A stretch of 6,421 bases of DNA from Bacteroidota bacterium (GCA_017860375.1 JAGDMB010000148.1:1-6421), one strand, 5' to 3'; positions 1-6,421 are shown, counted from the first letter of the stretch. The notes: generated from the sequence alone by a model not told the origin. Program-made: numbers and translations.

Positions 1-15
1 CAATGCTTTTTTCAT
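1..15 (-). CDS. hisB: HisB, imidazoleglycerol-phosphate dehydratase / histidinol-phosphatase, N-terminal five codons only
   Basis: An ATG on the minus strand opens 2 nt after the hisC stop codon and reads M-K-K-A-L before the window ends. Bacteroidota HisB proteins typically begin with a phosphatase domain starting MKK-hydrophobic-F-I-D-R-D-G-T, and hisB commonly follows hisC in this phylum, so position and sequence both fit. The bifunctional enzyme would perform the dehydratase step and the phosphatase step on either side of HisC. Only five residues are visible, so the identification rests mainly on operon context. No Shine-Dalgarno is visible; translation is probably coupled to hisC. Confidence 0.7.
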
Positions 16-17
16 GT

Positions 18-1064
18 TCACGATTGTTGATAGGCTTTCATGGCTTCCAGCAGTCTTGCATTTTCATCCGGCGTTCCCACCGTTATCCGCAGACAACCTG
101 CACAAAGGCTCATACCGGAACGGTCACGCACAATAATTTCTTTTCGTGCAAGGTACTGATACAGATCACGGGGATTTTCCACTTTCACCAGCAGGAAATT
201 GGCATCCGACGGAAATACCCTTGCCACAAAAGAAAAAGATCCCAGCTCTTTTTCCAGCAGACCTCTCTGCTGCAAAATAGACTCAATCCATTTCTGAGGT
301 CCCGTGGAATGCTGAAGGGATCTCAGGGCGGTTTCCATTGTAAGGATGTTTATATTATAAGGATATTTGATCTTGGTAAGCACTCCGGTGATTTTCGGAT
401 CAGCGAATGCCATTCCCAGGCGTATACCGGCCATTCCCCATGCTTTGCTCAGGGTCTGCAGGATAACCAGGTTGGGCCAGGATGCCAGGGAGGGTAAAAA
501 TCCTTTATCCGATGAGAAATCGATATAGGCTTCATCCAGCACAACAATTCCCTCAAATGTATTGAGCACCCTCCGGATGCTTTCCCCTGAAAAGCGGTTG
601 GAGGTCGGATTATTCGGCGAACAGAGGAAAATAATCTTGGTCTGCGCATCGGTCGCCGACAGCAAGGATTCCACATCCAGCCCGAAGGAAGGAGTAAGCA
701 GGACCTTTCGGAATTCCACATTGTTGACGTTTGCGCATACGCTGTACATCCCGTAGGTCGGATCAATGGATACAATATTATCCAGTCGCGGCTCACAGAA
801 AGCCCTTATGACAAGATCAATAGCCTCATCGCTTCCGTTTCCAAGAAAAATGGAGGATGGGACAACCTGTTTGATCCGGGCTATCTCCTTCTTAAGATGA
901 GTCTGCAGGGGATCGGGATACCGGTTTACAGGTTCATTAAAGGGATTTTCATTCGCGTCAAGGAACACCGATGCTTCCCCTGTGTATTCATTTCGCGCGG
1001 AAGAATACGGGATGAGCTTTTTTATGTTTTCGCGGAGAAGTCTGTCAAGTTCGGCCATGGTCAT
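18..1064 (-). CDS. hisC: HisC, histidinol-phosphate aminotransferase
   Basis: This PLP-dependent cytosolic enzyme transfers an amino group from glutamate to imidazole-acetol phosphate, giving histidinol phosphate. From the chosen start the protein has 348 residues, normal for the family. Class I/II aminotransferase landmarks are present in order: N-terminal PYSSARNEY (about 19-27), LDANENP (35-41), the GNGSDE cofactor-phosphate loop (75-80), SPNNPT (149-154), DEAY (177-180), the TLSKAWG motif with Schiff-base lysine K207, RLGMAF (215-220) and C-terminal CLRITVG, whose R326 should bind substrate carboxylate/phosphate. The ATG at 1064 overlaps the hisD stop as ATGA, suggesting translational coupling. 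An ATG at 1058 has an AAAGGA at better spacing (6 nt) and is an equally credible start. An ATG at 1088 would add eight non-conserved residues and a 28-nt overlap, so it is disfavoured. All key residues are intact. Confidence 0.96.
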   Translation of the reverse strand: MTMAELDRLLRENIKKLIPYSSARNEYTGEASVFLDANENPFNEPVNRYPDPLQTHLKKEIARIKQVVPSSIFLGNGSDEAIDLVIRAFCEPRLDNIVSIDPTYGMYSVCANVNNVEFRKVLLTPSFGLDVESLLSATDAQTKIIFLCSPNNPTSNRFSGESIRRVLNTFEGIVVLDEAYIDFSSDKGFLPSLASWPNLVILQTLSKAWGMAGIRLGMAFADPKITGVLTKIKYPYNINILTMETALRSLQHSTGPQKWIESILQQRGLLEKELGSFSFVARVFPSDANFLLVKVENPRDLYQYLARKEIIVRDRSGMSLCAGCLRITVGTPDENARLLEAMKAYQQS

Positions 1065-2344
1065 TCCTTTCCCTGTAATCTGACCCAAACTGCTGTTTTA
1101 TGAGCGGACAATTCCTCGGTTTCCGCCATGGTCATAATGGCCGGTCCTATAAGGCGAAGTCCGTCGGGTGATATTTTCTGAAAGGTGATCTTTTTCATAA
1201 AACTATCCATGTTCACTCCGCTGAACGATCGGGCATACCCACGGGTGGGCAGGGTATGATTTGTACCCGAGGCATAATCCCCGGCACTTTCGGGGGTGTA
1301 GTTCCCCAGGAATACCGATCCTGCGTTGACTATTGATTCCCCTATTGCCTCTGCATCCCTCACGGCAAGGATAAGATGTTCAGGAGCATATTCATTGATC
1401 ATCTTCACCATATCATGGTATTCCTTAAGCAGAATAATCCGGCTGTGCTCCAGTGCTTTCATGGCGTATTGTCCACGGGGAAGCAGGCCGGCCTGCCGGT
1501 CAACCTCGCGTATCACATGGTGAATCAGCGGCTCATTGTTGGTAACGAGCATAACCTGACTGTCTGCACCGTGTTCCGCCTGCGAAAGAAGGTCGGCAAC
1601 AACAAAGGCAGGCTCTGCCGTATCATCGGCCATAATGGCCACCTCTGATGGTCCGGCTGGCATATCAATGGCCACACCGTAACGGGAAACCATCTGTTTG
1701 GCCGCCGTAACATATGCATTGCCGGGACCCAGTATTTTGAAAACACAGGGGATCGTATGGGTGCCAAAAGCCATGGCGGCAATGGCTTGAATCCCGCCAA
1801 TCCTGAATACGCGATGCACCCCTGCAAGCCTGGCACAATAAAGAATGGCAGGATGAATGGTCCCGTCAGTGCGGGGCGGTGAACAAAGTATTACCTCTTT
1901 ACAGCCGGCAAGACGGGCAGGTATGGCAAGCATCAAAACAGTAGAGAACAGGGGAGCTGTGCCCCCCGGGACATAAAGCCCCACCCTTTCAATGGGTACG
2001 GCCTTTTGCCAGCATTCTACACCCGGACTTGTAACGGTTTTCTTCACGGTCTGCAACTGTGCGGTGTGAAATGCGGTGATGTTTTCCATTGCCAGGGATA
2101 TGGCTTTCTTCAGTTCATCACCGATTCCCATTTCGGCCTCCCTGAATTCCGCGTCATTGATTTCAAGATCTTCCGGCAGAAAACCGTCAAATTTCAGGCT
2201 GTGTTTGCGGATGGCTTCATCACCCTTGCTTTTGACATCCAATAGAATCCTTTTAACGGTATTCTCTGTCTGGTCATCCTGATAATCGGGCCTGGCCAAT
2301 ATTTCCGGCCATTCACCCGGATCAGGGTATCGGAATAATTGCAT
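1061..2344 (-). CDS. hisD: HisD, histidinol dehydrogenase
   Basis: This zinc- and NAD-dependent cytosolic enzyme performs the last two oxidations of the pathway, histidinol to histidinal to histidine. The 427-residue length matches the family. Visible motifs include GLYVPGGTAPLFSTVLM (about 122-138), GGIQAIAAMAFGT (183-195), GPGNAYVTAAK (206-216), GPSEVAIMAD (231-240), SQAEHG (254-259), YAPEHL (319-324) and GDYASGTNH (355-363). Residues matching the zinc ligands and catalytic pair known from E. coli HisD (Q259, H262, D360, H419; E326, H327) are found at Q255, H258, D356, H415, E322 and H323. The offset of four is constant, so the active site looks complete. The gene starts 11 nt after the hisG stop and ends by overlapping or abutting the hisC start. 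No clear Shine-Dalgarno precedes the ATG, as is usual in Bacteroidota. Confidence 0.98.
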   Translation of the reverse strand: MQLFRYPDPGEWPEILARPDYQDDQTENTVKRILLDVKSKGDEAIRKHSLKFDGFLPEDLEINDAEFREAEMGIGDELKKAISLAMENITAFHTAQLQTVKKTVTSPGVECWQKAVPIERVGLYVPGGTAPLFSTVLMLAIPARLAGCKEVILCSPPRTDGTIHPAILYCARLAGVHRVFRIGGIQAIAAMAFGTHTIPCVFKILGPGNAYVTAAKQMVSRYGVAIDMPAGPSEVAIMADDTAEPAFVVADLLSQAEHGADSQVMLVTNNEPLIHHVIREVDRQAGLLPRGQYAMKALEHSRIILLKEYHDMVKMINEYAPEHLILAVRDAEAIGESIVNAGSVFLGNYTPESAGDYASGTNHTLPTRGYARSFSGVNMDSFMKKITFQKISPDGLRLIGPAIMTMAETEELSAHKTAVWVRLQGKE

Positions 2345-2355
2345 AGTCAGTATTT

Positions 2356-3216
2356 TTACAGGATCATTTTTTCAATCGGCACCACCAGTATACCTTCTGC
2401 TCCGTATTCCTTAAGTTTCTCCACGATTTCCCAGAAATCATTTTCGTTGATTACCGAATGCAGGGAACTCCAGTCTTTCTCATACAAAGGCAGGATTGTG
2501 GGGCTCTTCATCCCCGGCAGCAACTGCACTATTTTATCAAGGTTTTTATTGGGAGCGTTCAGCAATATATATTTATTGTTCTTTGACTGCCTTACCGCCT
2601 TGAACCGGAATAGCAATTTTTCCAGTATTTTTTTTCGTGCACTGCTTAAATCGGGCGTGCTGATCACGACGGCCTCTGAATTGGCAACCACTTCGACCTC
2701 TTTAAGGCGATTGCTGATCAGCGTGCTGCCTGTGCTCACAATATCGAAGATGGCATCGGCCAGACCGATTCCGGGAGCGATCTCAACCGATCCGCTTATT
2801 TCGTGAATCTCTGCATTCAGGTGGTTCCGGTCAAGGTATTTCCGCAATATGACCGGGTAGGAGGTGGCGATTTTGCGGCCGTTGAAATAGGCTTTGCCCG
2901 TATAGGTCTCCGACTGCGGGATGGCAAGCGATAACCGGCAGCGTGCAAAACCCAGCCGTTCCACCACGTCTACTTTTTTATCTTTTTCCATTACCTCATT
3001 TTCACCCACGAGCCCGATATCGGCAACGGCATCCGCAACGTACTGCGGTATATCGTCATCCCTGAGGTAGAGGATTTCAACCGGGAAGTTTTCCCCGACG
3101 GAAATAAGTTTGCGTTTGCTGTCCTGGTTGTGTCGTATTCCCGATTCCTGTATAAGCTGAAGTGATTTTTCACTCAACCGGCCTTCTTTCTGAATGGCTA
3201 TTTTAAGTTTCTCCAT
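2356..3216 (-). CDS. hisG: HisG, ATP phosphoribosyltransferase (long form)
   Basis: HisG condenses ATP with PRPP to phosphoribosyl-ATP, the committed and feedback-controlled step of histidine synthesis. The protein from the ATG at 3216 has 286 residues. It begins MEKLKIAIQKEGRLSEKS, the typical HisG N-terminus. The substrate-binding region includes DIGLVGENEV (66-75), and the PRPP loop is at about 145-166 (EIAPGIGLADAIFD followed by STGSTL). Residues about 212-286 form the extra C-terminal ACT-like domain that binds histidine in the long form, ending in ILVVPIEKMIL. The long form is hexameric and works without HisZ, so allosteric inhibition by histidine is expected. The frame stays open to an ATG at 3282, but that extension would run through the attenuator hairpin and T-run and is rejected. 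It is the first structural gene of the operon, with a His-codon leader upstream. Confidence 0.97.
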   Translation of the reverse strand: MEKLKIAIQKEGRLSEKSLQLIQESGIRHNQDSKRKLISVGENFPVEILYLRDDDIPQYVADAVADIGLVGENEVMEKDKKVDVVERLGFARCRLSLAIPQSETYTGKAYFNGRKIATSYPVILRKYLDRNHLNAEIHEISGSVEIAPGIGLADAIFDIVSTGSTLISNRLKEVEVVANSEAVVISTPDLSSARKKILEKLLFRFKAVRQSKNNKYILLNAPNKNLDKIVQLLPGMKSPTILPLYEKDWSSLHSVINENDFWEIVEKLKEYGAEGILVVPIEKMIL

Positions 3217-3243
3217 ATTGCGTTGGAATGATCCGTTAAAAAC

Positions 3244-3271
3244 AAAAAAAGGTTTGCAGTATTGCAAACCT
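3244..3271 (-). terminator. Intrinsic terminator (attenuator hairpin) in the hisG leader
   Basis: On the minus strand AGGTTTGCA and TGCAAACCT form a perfect 9-bp stem (3271-3263 with 3258-3250) closed by the loop ATAC. The final T of the stem continues into a T-run (3250-3244), then G and five more T's. This is the classic rho-independent layout for transcription toward hisG; the plus strand has no T-run after the hairpin. It lies between a His-rich leader ORF and hisG, with no other gene upstream on this strand, so it should act as a conditional terminator. Calculated folding energy was not available; the stem is moderately GC-poor. Confidence 0.85.
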
Positions 3272-3343
3272 GATAGTATCATTATTGATCCGGCACATAC
3301 TGCGAATGCTGCAAATTTAAAAGAGATGATGCGGATGCATATG
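3256..3343 (-). promoter_or_regulatory. Histidine attenuator with alternative pairings (anti-terminator and pre-emptor)
   Basis: Minus-strand GCAGTAT (3303-3297) can pair over 7 bp with ATACTGC (3262-3256), which is the loop plus part of the 3' arm of the terminator. That pairing would destroy the terminator. A second possible anti-terminator is TTTGCAG (3315-3309) with CTGCAAA (3259-3253), also 7 bp. The same 3303-3296 segment can instead pair with CATATGC (3343-3337) in the His-codon stretch, with one bulge and one G-T wobble. The model is that ribosomes stalled at His codons block the last pairing, free 3303-3297 to form the anti-terminator, and let transcription reach hisG. Without stalling, the terminator forms. 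Pairings were found by eye and are inferred, not folded. Confidence 0.6.
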
Positions 3344-3361
3344 GTCCAGGGAAAACTTCAT
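3317..3361 (-). CDS. hisL: His operon leader peptide (MKFSLDHMHPHHLF)
   Basis: A 14-codon ORF on the minus strand reads M-K-F-S-L-D-H-M-H-P-H-H-L-F and ends in TAA. Four of its residues are histidine, all encoded by CAT, at codons 7, 9, 11 and 12. It lies 100 nt upstream of the hisG ATG, and its stop codon is 45 nt before the terminator hairpin. That is the geometry of the enterobacterial hisL leader peptide, whose translation senses charged tRNA-His. The peptide has no expected function beyond being translated. AAGG lies 1 nt before the ATG, too close for a normal Shine-Dalgarno, so initiation probably follows the SD-independent mode of Bacteroidota. The symbol is by functional analogy; no sequence homology to the enteric peptide is claimed. 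Confidence 0.85.
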   Translation of the reverse strand: MKFSLDHMHPHHLF

Positions 3362-3375
3362 ACCTTATTTTTTTA

Positions 3376-3406
3376 CAAAACTAATAAATATTTATTAGAA
3401 AAAAAA
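3376..3406 (-). promoter_or_regulatory. Predicted promoter of the his operon (Bacteroidota type)
   Basis: The minus strand carries TAGTTTTG (3383-3376), a full match to the Bacteroidota -7 consensus TAnnTTTG. A T-run supplies TTTT 19 bp upstream (3406-3403), a 3-of-4 match to the -33 box TTTG. Transcription would start near 3368-3372, leaving an unusually short untranslated stretch of roughly 10 nt before the leader ATG at 3361. The start site is inferred, and a promoter farther upstream is not excluded. Confidence 0.6.
3381..3398. repeat. Perfect 18-bp palindrome, possible operator
   Basis: CTAATAAATATTTATTAG reads the same on both strands with no spacer. It occupies the spacer of the predicted his promoter and overlaps the first three bases (TAG) of its -7 box. 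It is flanked by A/T runs (A8 at 3399-3406). A dimeric repressor could bind here, but no candidate regulator is in the window. The high AT content makes chance symmetry more likely than for a mixed sequence. Confidence 0.5.
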
Positions 3407-3517
3407 TTCTCCTGTGCTTCCTCTTTTTTAACCCGCGGCACCGGCCCGGATGTCAGCAGAATAAGCCAAACAGATGCATTTTGGAAAGTCTGCCCGGGGA
3501 CATCCGTTGATGTGCAG
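3407..3517. other. Intergenic stretch between the divergent promoters
   Basis: No convincing gene is seen here. A plus-strand frame open from 3194 to 3532 crosses this segment, but it also runs antisense through the hisG start, terminator hairpin and leader and has no recognisable protein features. The stretch has a GC-rich core (about 3431-3450) inside AT-rich DNA. It also contains the 8-bp inverted repeat CGGATGTC / GACATCCG (3447-3454 and 3499-3506, 44 nt apart). The role of this repeat is unknown. Confidence 0.4.
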
Positions 3518-3548
3518 GTTGTTTTTTTATGAAAATGGTTTAAATTTG
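3518..3548 (+). promoter_or_regulatory. Predicted promoter of the activase-family gene (Bacteroidota type)
   Basis: TAAATTTG at 3541-3548 is a full match to the Bacteroidota -7 consensus TAnnTTTG. GTTG at 3518-3521, with a 19-bp spacer, matches three of four bases of the -33 box TTTG. Transcription would start near 3553-3557, giving a 5' untranslated region of about 45 nt before the ATG at 3600. No Shine-Dalgarno is visible near that ATG. Confidence 0.6.
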
Positions 3549-3599
3549 GCATTTTTCTGTGGATTATTTTGGGTAATACTTACAAATGGCGCGTTCACT

Positions 3600-6421
3600 A
3601 TGAAAAATGATCTTGATCCCATAAACAAAAATGAGGTTTCCTATCGGCTTGGCTTTGATATTGGTTCTATATCGCTGAATACGGTTATATTGGATGAGCA
3701 GCAGCATATCATTGAAAACTATTATGATTATGTGCACGGGAAGCCATTTGAGGTTCTTTATAAACGGCTGGGCGAAATTCTGAGTCACTACGGTTCGGAT
3801 TCTTTTACGGGCATTGCCTACACCGGATCGGGCGGAAAACTTGGAGCGGAGTTAACGGGCGGTGTATTCATCAACGAGATCATTGCACAGGCGACTGCCG
3901 TTGGGGCCCTGTATCCTTCCGCACGCACCATAATTGAGATCGGTGGGGAGGATTCCAAACTCATTATCATGGATCCGGATCCTTCGGGAAACCGTTCGCG
4001 GCTTGTCGATTTCGAAATGAACAGCATTTGTGCCGCTGGAACAGGATCTTTTCTGGATCAGCAGGCCAGAAGGATTGGTATTTCCATCGAGGATGAATTC
4101 GGTAAACTGGCTTTGCTTTCCAAAAAACCACCGCGGATAGCGGGTCGGTGCAGCGTGTTTGCCAAGAGCGATATGATCCATCTTCAGCAGATCGCCACGC
4201 CGGTGCACGATATTGTGGCAGGCTTGTGCTTTGCACTCGCCCGTAATTTCCGCTGTACCGTTGCACGGAGCCGTGAAATTAACAAACCCGTGGTTTTCAG
4301 CGGCGGAGTTGCCGCCAATGCCGGAATGGTCAGGGCTTTTAATGAGATCCTTGGTCTTCAGGACGGAGAATTAATTATACCCACCTTTTATGCTTCCATG
4401 GGTGCCATCGGTGCCCTGCTGAATACCTGGGAAAATTTTGAAGGATTGGCTGAATTTAAGGGAATTACAAAGCTGGAGCAATACCTCGGGAGCAGCAGGG
4501 GTAAATCCGCAAGTCTCCCGCGACTGGTGGATCCACAGACGCAATACGATAAAACCCTCTACACAAGACAACCCGGCACCGCAAAAATACCGGTTTACCT
4601 TGGCGTAGATGTGGGTTCATTGAGTACCAATGTGGTGCTTATTGATGAAAAACACCACGTCATAGCCCGCAGGTACCTGCCAACAGCCAGCCAGCCCCTG
4701 GAAGCCATAAAGAAAGGCCTGAAGGAGATAGCGGATGAAGCAGGTGACTTTGTAGAGGTTAAAGGTGTGGGCACCACAGGTTCGGGAAGATACCTTACCG
4801 GTGATTTCCTGGGTGCCGATACGATCCTGAACGAGATTACCGCTCAGGCTACGGCAGCCATCGATTATGATCCGACCGTGGATACCATTTTTGAGATCGG
4901 CGGCCAGGATTCCAAGTATATCAGTATCGAGAACGGGGTGGTGATAGACTTTGAGATGAACAAGGTATGTGCCGCCGGAACCGGTTCCTTCCTCGAAGAA
5001 CAGGCTGAAAAACTGAACATCAGTATCGTCGGTGAATTCGGCGAACTGGCCCTCCAATCGGAGAAACCCGTGAAAATGGGAGACCGGTGCACGGTGTTTA
5101 TGGAATCCGACCTGAATTCCTATATGCAGAAAGGTGTAAAAAATGACGACCTGGTGGGGGGTCTGGCCTATGCTATCGTGTATAACTACCTGCAGAAAGT
5201 GGTAGGCAACCGCCGTATCGGTAATAAAATATTTTTCCAGGGAGGGGTCACCAATAACAAAGCCGTGGTTGCTGCCTTTGGTCAGGTGCTGGGGAAACCG
5301 ATCATCGTTCCTCCGCACTTTGATGTCACCGGGGCAATAGGTGCTGCCATTGCCGCGCAAAGGGCTATGAAGCAGGATCAAATGACCCTGTTCAAGGGTT
5401 TTGGGATCTGCAATGCGACCTATACCCTTGATGTATTTACCTGTCAGGCCTGTGTAAACCACTGTGAAATCCGGCAGGTGAGGATAGAAGGCGAGAAAAA
5501 GCCCCTGTTTTATGGCGGACGCTGCGAAAAATATGAAAGGGACGACAGGAAAACACGCGATAAATCCATACCCGATCATTATAAAAAGATGGCGGAGATC
5601 ATGATGCAGGGATACCAGGAAAAGAGCGATACGGGCAAAACCACCATTGGCATTCCGCGTGCCCTGATGGTATTTTATGAACAGTTTCCTTTCTGGCGTA
5701 CATTTTTTGAAGAACTTGGATTCAGCGTGGTCCTTTCCAGGGAATCCGATAAAAACCTGGTAACCCATTCCCTTGAGTCGATCATTACCGAAACCTGTCT
5801 CCCGGTTGAGCTGATGCACGGGCATGTGCAGGATCTTATAGAAAAGAAAGCGGATTATATTTTTCTGCCCTTTATTGTCAGTGCAAGGGCAGATGAGGAT
5901 GTCCCCAGCGTAAACTACCATTGTCCCTGGGTGCAGAGCAGTCCCTTTATGGTAAGGGCAGCCCTGAAAGGTAAAATATCACCCGACAAACTGCTGGTCC
6001 CGACCTTCCATTTCCGGTATTTTAAATATGCCCTGGAAAAAGAGATGACCGAGTTTTTTGGTCAGAAGTTCGGAATCGCGGATAAAGACATAAAAAATGC
6101 CCTGCACAAGGCGGATCGTATGCAACACAAGGTTGAAAAGCAATTGAAGGAGTATGGTAAAGAGGTGCTTGCCGACATTCCTGCCGGTATTCATCCGGTT
6201 GTGATCCTGGGCAAACCTTACAACTGCGGCGATCCTTTCCTTAACCTTGGTCTGATAGACAAGCTTCTCAGCCAGAACCTCATGCCTGTTCCCCTCGATA
6301 TACTTGACCTGCCCGTTCGCGCTGTATTTGACAGTTACCGGAATATGTGCTGGCCAAACGGTCAGAAGATCCTGGCAGCCGCACGAATGGTTGCCCAGGA
6401 CGACAGATTGCATGCCATATA
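3600..6421 (+). CDS. Giant acyl-CoA dehydratase activase-related protein (tandem BadF/HgdC ATPase modules + DUF2229), 3' end cut off
   Basis: The frame is open for 940 codons to the window edge; full-length relatives are about 1,400 residues. The ATG at 3600 is the first in frame. Residues about 15-276 and 331-590 are two tandem ASKHA-fold ATPase modules. Each has a phosphate loop (GFDIGS at 18; GVDVGS at 335), EIGG(E/Q)DSK (113; 432), CAAGTGSF (144; 457), RC(S/T)VF (183; 496) and FxGGV (233; 546). The cysteines C144/C184 and C457/C497 correspond to the pair by which the HgdC dimer holds a [4Fe-4S] cluster. A linker follows with C615-x2-C618-x3-C622 and C642 (GGRCEKY). A DUF2229-like region begins near 683 (IGIPRALMVFYEQFPFWR) and contains C733, C775, C876 and C917. 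HgdC-type activators use ATP to drive low-potential electron transfer into 2-hydroxyacyl-CoA dehydratases or benzoyl-CoA reductases. A similar redox role is inferred here; the substrate is unknown. No signal peptide is visible. The gene diverges from the his operon. Confidence 0.93.
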   Translation, partial: MKNDLDPINKNEVSYRLGFDIGSISLNTVILDEQQHIIENYYDYVHGKPFEVLYKRLGEILSHYGSDSFTGIAYTGSGGKLGAELTGGVFINEIIAQATAVGALYPSARTIIEIGGEDSKLIIMDPDPSGNRSRLVDFEMNSICAAGTGSFLDQQARRIGISIEDEFGKLALLSKKPPRIAGRCSVFAKSDMIHLQQIATPVHDIVAGLCFALARNFRCTVARSREINKPVVFSGGVAANAGMVRAFNEILGLQDGELIIPTFYASMGAIGALLNTWENFEGLAEFKGITKLEQYLGSSRGKSASLPRLVDPQTQYDKTLYTRQPGTAKIPVYLGVDVGSLSTNVVLIDEKHHVIARRYLPTASQPLEAIKKGLKEIADEAGDFVEVKGVGTTGSGRYLTGDFLGADTILNEITAQATAAIDYDPTVDTIFEIGGQDSKYISIENGVVIDFEMNKVCAAGTGSFLEEQAEKLNISIVGEFGELALQSEKPVKMGDRCTVFMESDLNSYMQKGVKNDDLVGGLAYAIVYNYLQKVVGNRRIGNKIFFQGGVTNNKAVVAAFGQVLGKPIIVPPHFDVTGAIGAAIAAQRAMKQDQMTLFKGFGICNATYTLDVFTCQACVNHCEIRQVRIEGEKKPLFYGGRCEKYERDDRKTRDKSIPDHYKKMAEIMMQGYQEKSDTGKTTIGIPRALMVFYEQFPFWRTFFEELGFSVVLSRESDKNLVTHSLESIITETCLPVELMHGHVQDLIEKKADYIFLPFIVSARADEDVPSVNYHCPWVQSSPFMVRAALKGKISPDKLLVPTFHFRYFKYALEKEMTEFFGQKFGIADKDIKNALHKADRMQHKVEKQLKEYGKEVLADIPAGIHPVVILGKPYNCGDPFLNLGLIDKLLSQNLMPVPLDILDLPVRAVFDSYRNMCWPNGQKILAAARMVAQDDRLHAI

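Noticed and set aside
3..497. A 164-codon open frame on the plus strand
   Set aside because: It is antisense to the C-terminal half of hisC, which is fully conserved; the translation has no family features.
3217..3282. A 22-residue N-terminal extension of HisG starting at 3282
   Set aside because: The extension would be encoded by the terminator hairpin and T-run, and the family N-terminus begins at MEKLKIAIQKEGRL (3216).
3194..3532. A 112-codon plus-strand open frame across the intergenic region
   Set aside because: It runs antisense through the hisG start, attenuator and leader ORF, lacks recognisable features, and would end inside the promoter of the next gene.
3586..3603. A five-codon ORF (MARSL) whose stop overlaps the activase ATG as ATGA
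   Set aside because: It is too short to support as a gene or leader, it has no skewed codon content, and no hairpin accompanies it.
4617..5921. A 434-codon open frame on the minus strand
   Set aside because: It lies wholly antisense to the activase-family gene, whose motifs are unmistakable. Its translation shows no recognisable domain and it is best explained by the codon usage of the real gene.
5979..6413. A 144-codon open frame on the minus strand near the window end
   Set aside because: It is antisense to the DUF2229-like region of the plus-strand gene and has no recognisable protein features.
1..6421. CRISPR arrays, tRNA or rRNA genes, insertion sequences, prophage or defence genes
   Set aside because: No spaced direct repeats, RNA-gene motifs, transposase or terminal inverted repeats were seen; the genes are ordinary chromosomal metabolic genes with intact key residues.

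Overview
The window looks like a piece of a Bacteroidota chromosome, probably Bacteroidales. The evidence is the gene order hisG-hisD-hisC-hisB, the his protein sequences, promoter boxes of the TAnnTTTG type on both sides of the divergent intergenic region, and the near absence of Shine-Dalgarno sequences before the genes. The taxon is inferred from these features; no 16S or other marker is present.

Positions 1-3216 (minus strand) hold the start of a histidine biosynthesis operon, read right to left: hisG (ATP phosphoribosyltransferase, long form), hisD (histidinol dehydrogenase), hisC (histidinol-phosphate aminotransferase), and the first five codons of what is almost certainly hisB at the window edge. 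The genes are tightly packed, with an 11-nt gap, then a 4-nt overlap (or a 2-nt gap, depending on the hisC start), then a 2-nt gap. They catalyse the first step (HisG) and the late steps (HisB, HisC, HisD) from ATP and PRPP to histidine.

Positions 3217-3599 are a divergent regulatory region. On the his side there is an apparently unannotated 14-codon leader ORF (MKFSLDHMHPHHLF) with four CAT histidine codons. It is followed 45 nt later by a perfect 9-bp hairpin and a T-run placed before hisG. With alternative pairings that could disrupt the hairpin, this is a textbook-like transcription attenuator. A TAnnTTTG promoter box and an 18-bp perfect palindrome lie directly upstream of the leader. 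A second TAnnTTTG promoter faces the other way.

Positions 3600-6421 (plus strand) hold the first 940 codons of a large protein that continues beyond the window. It contains two complete BadF/BadG/HgdC-type ATPase modules in tandem, a cysteine-rich linker, and a DUF2229-like region. It belongs to the family of giant proteins related to the activators of 2-hydroxyacyl-CoA dehydratases and benzoyl-CoA reductases. Nothing links it functionally to histidine synthesis, and its substrate is unknown.
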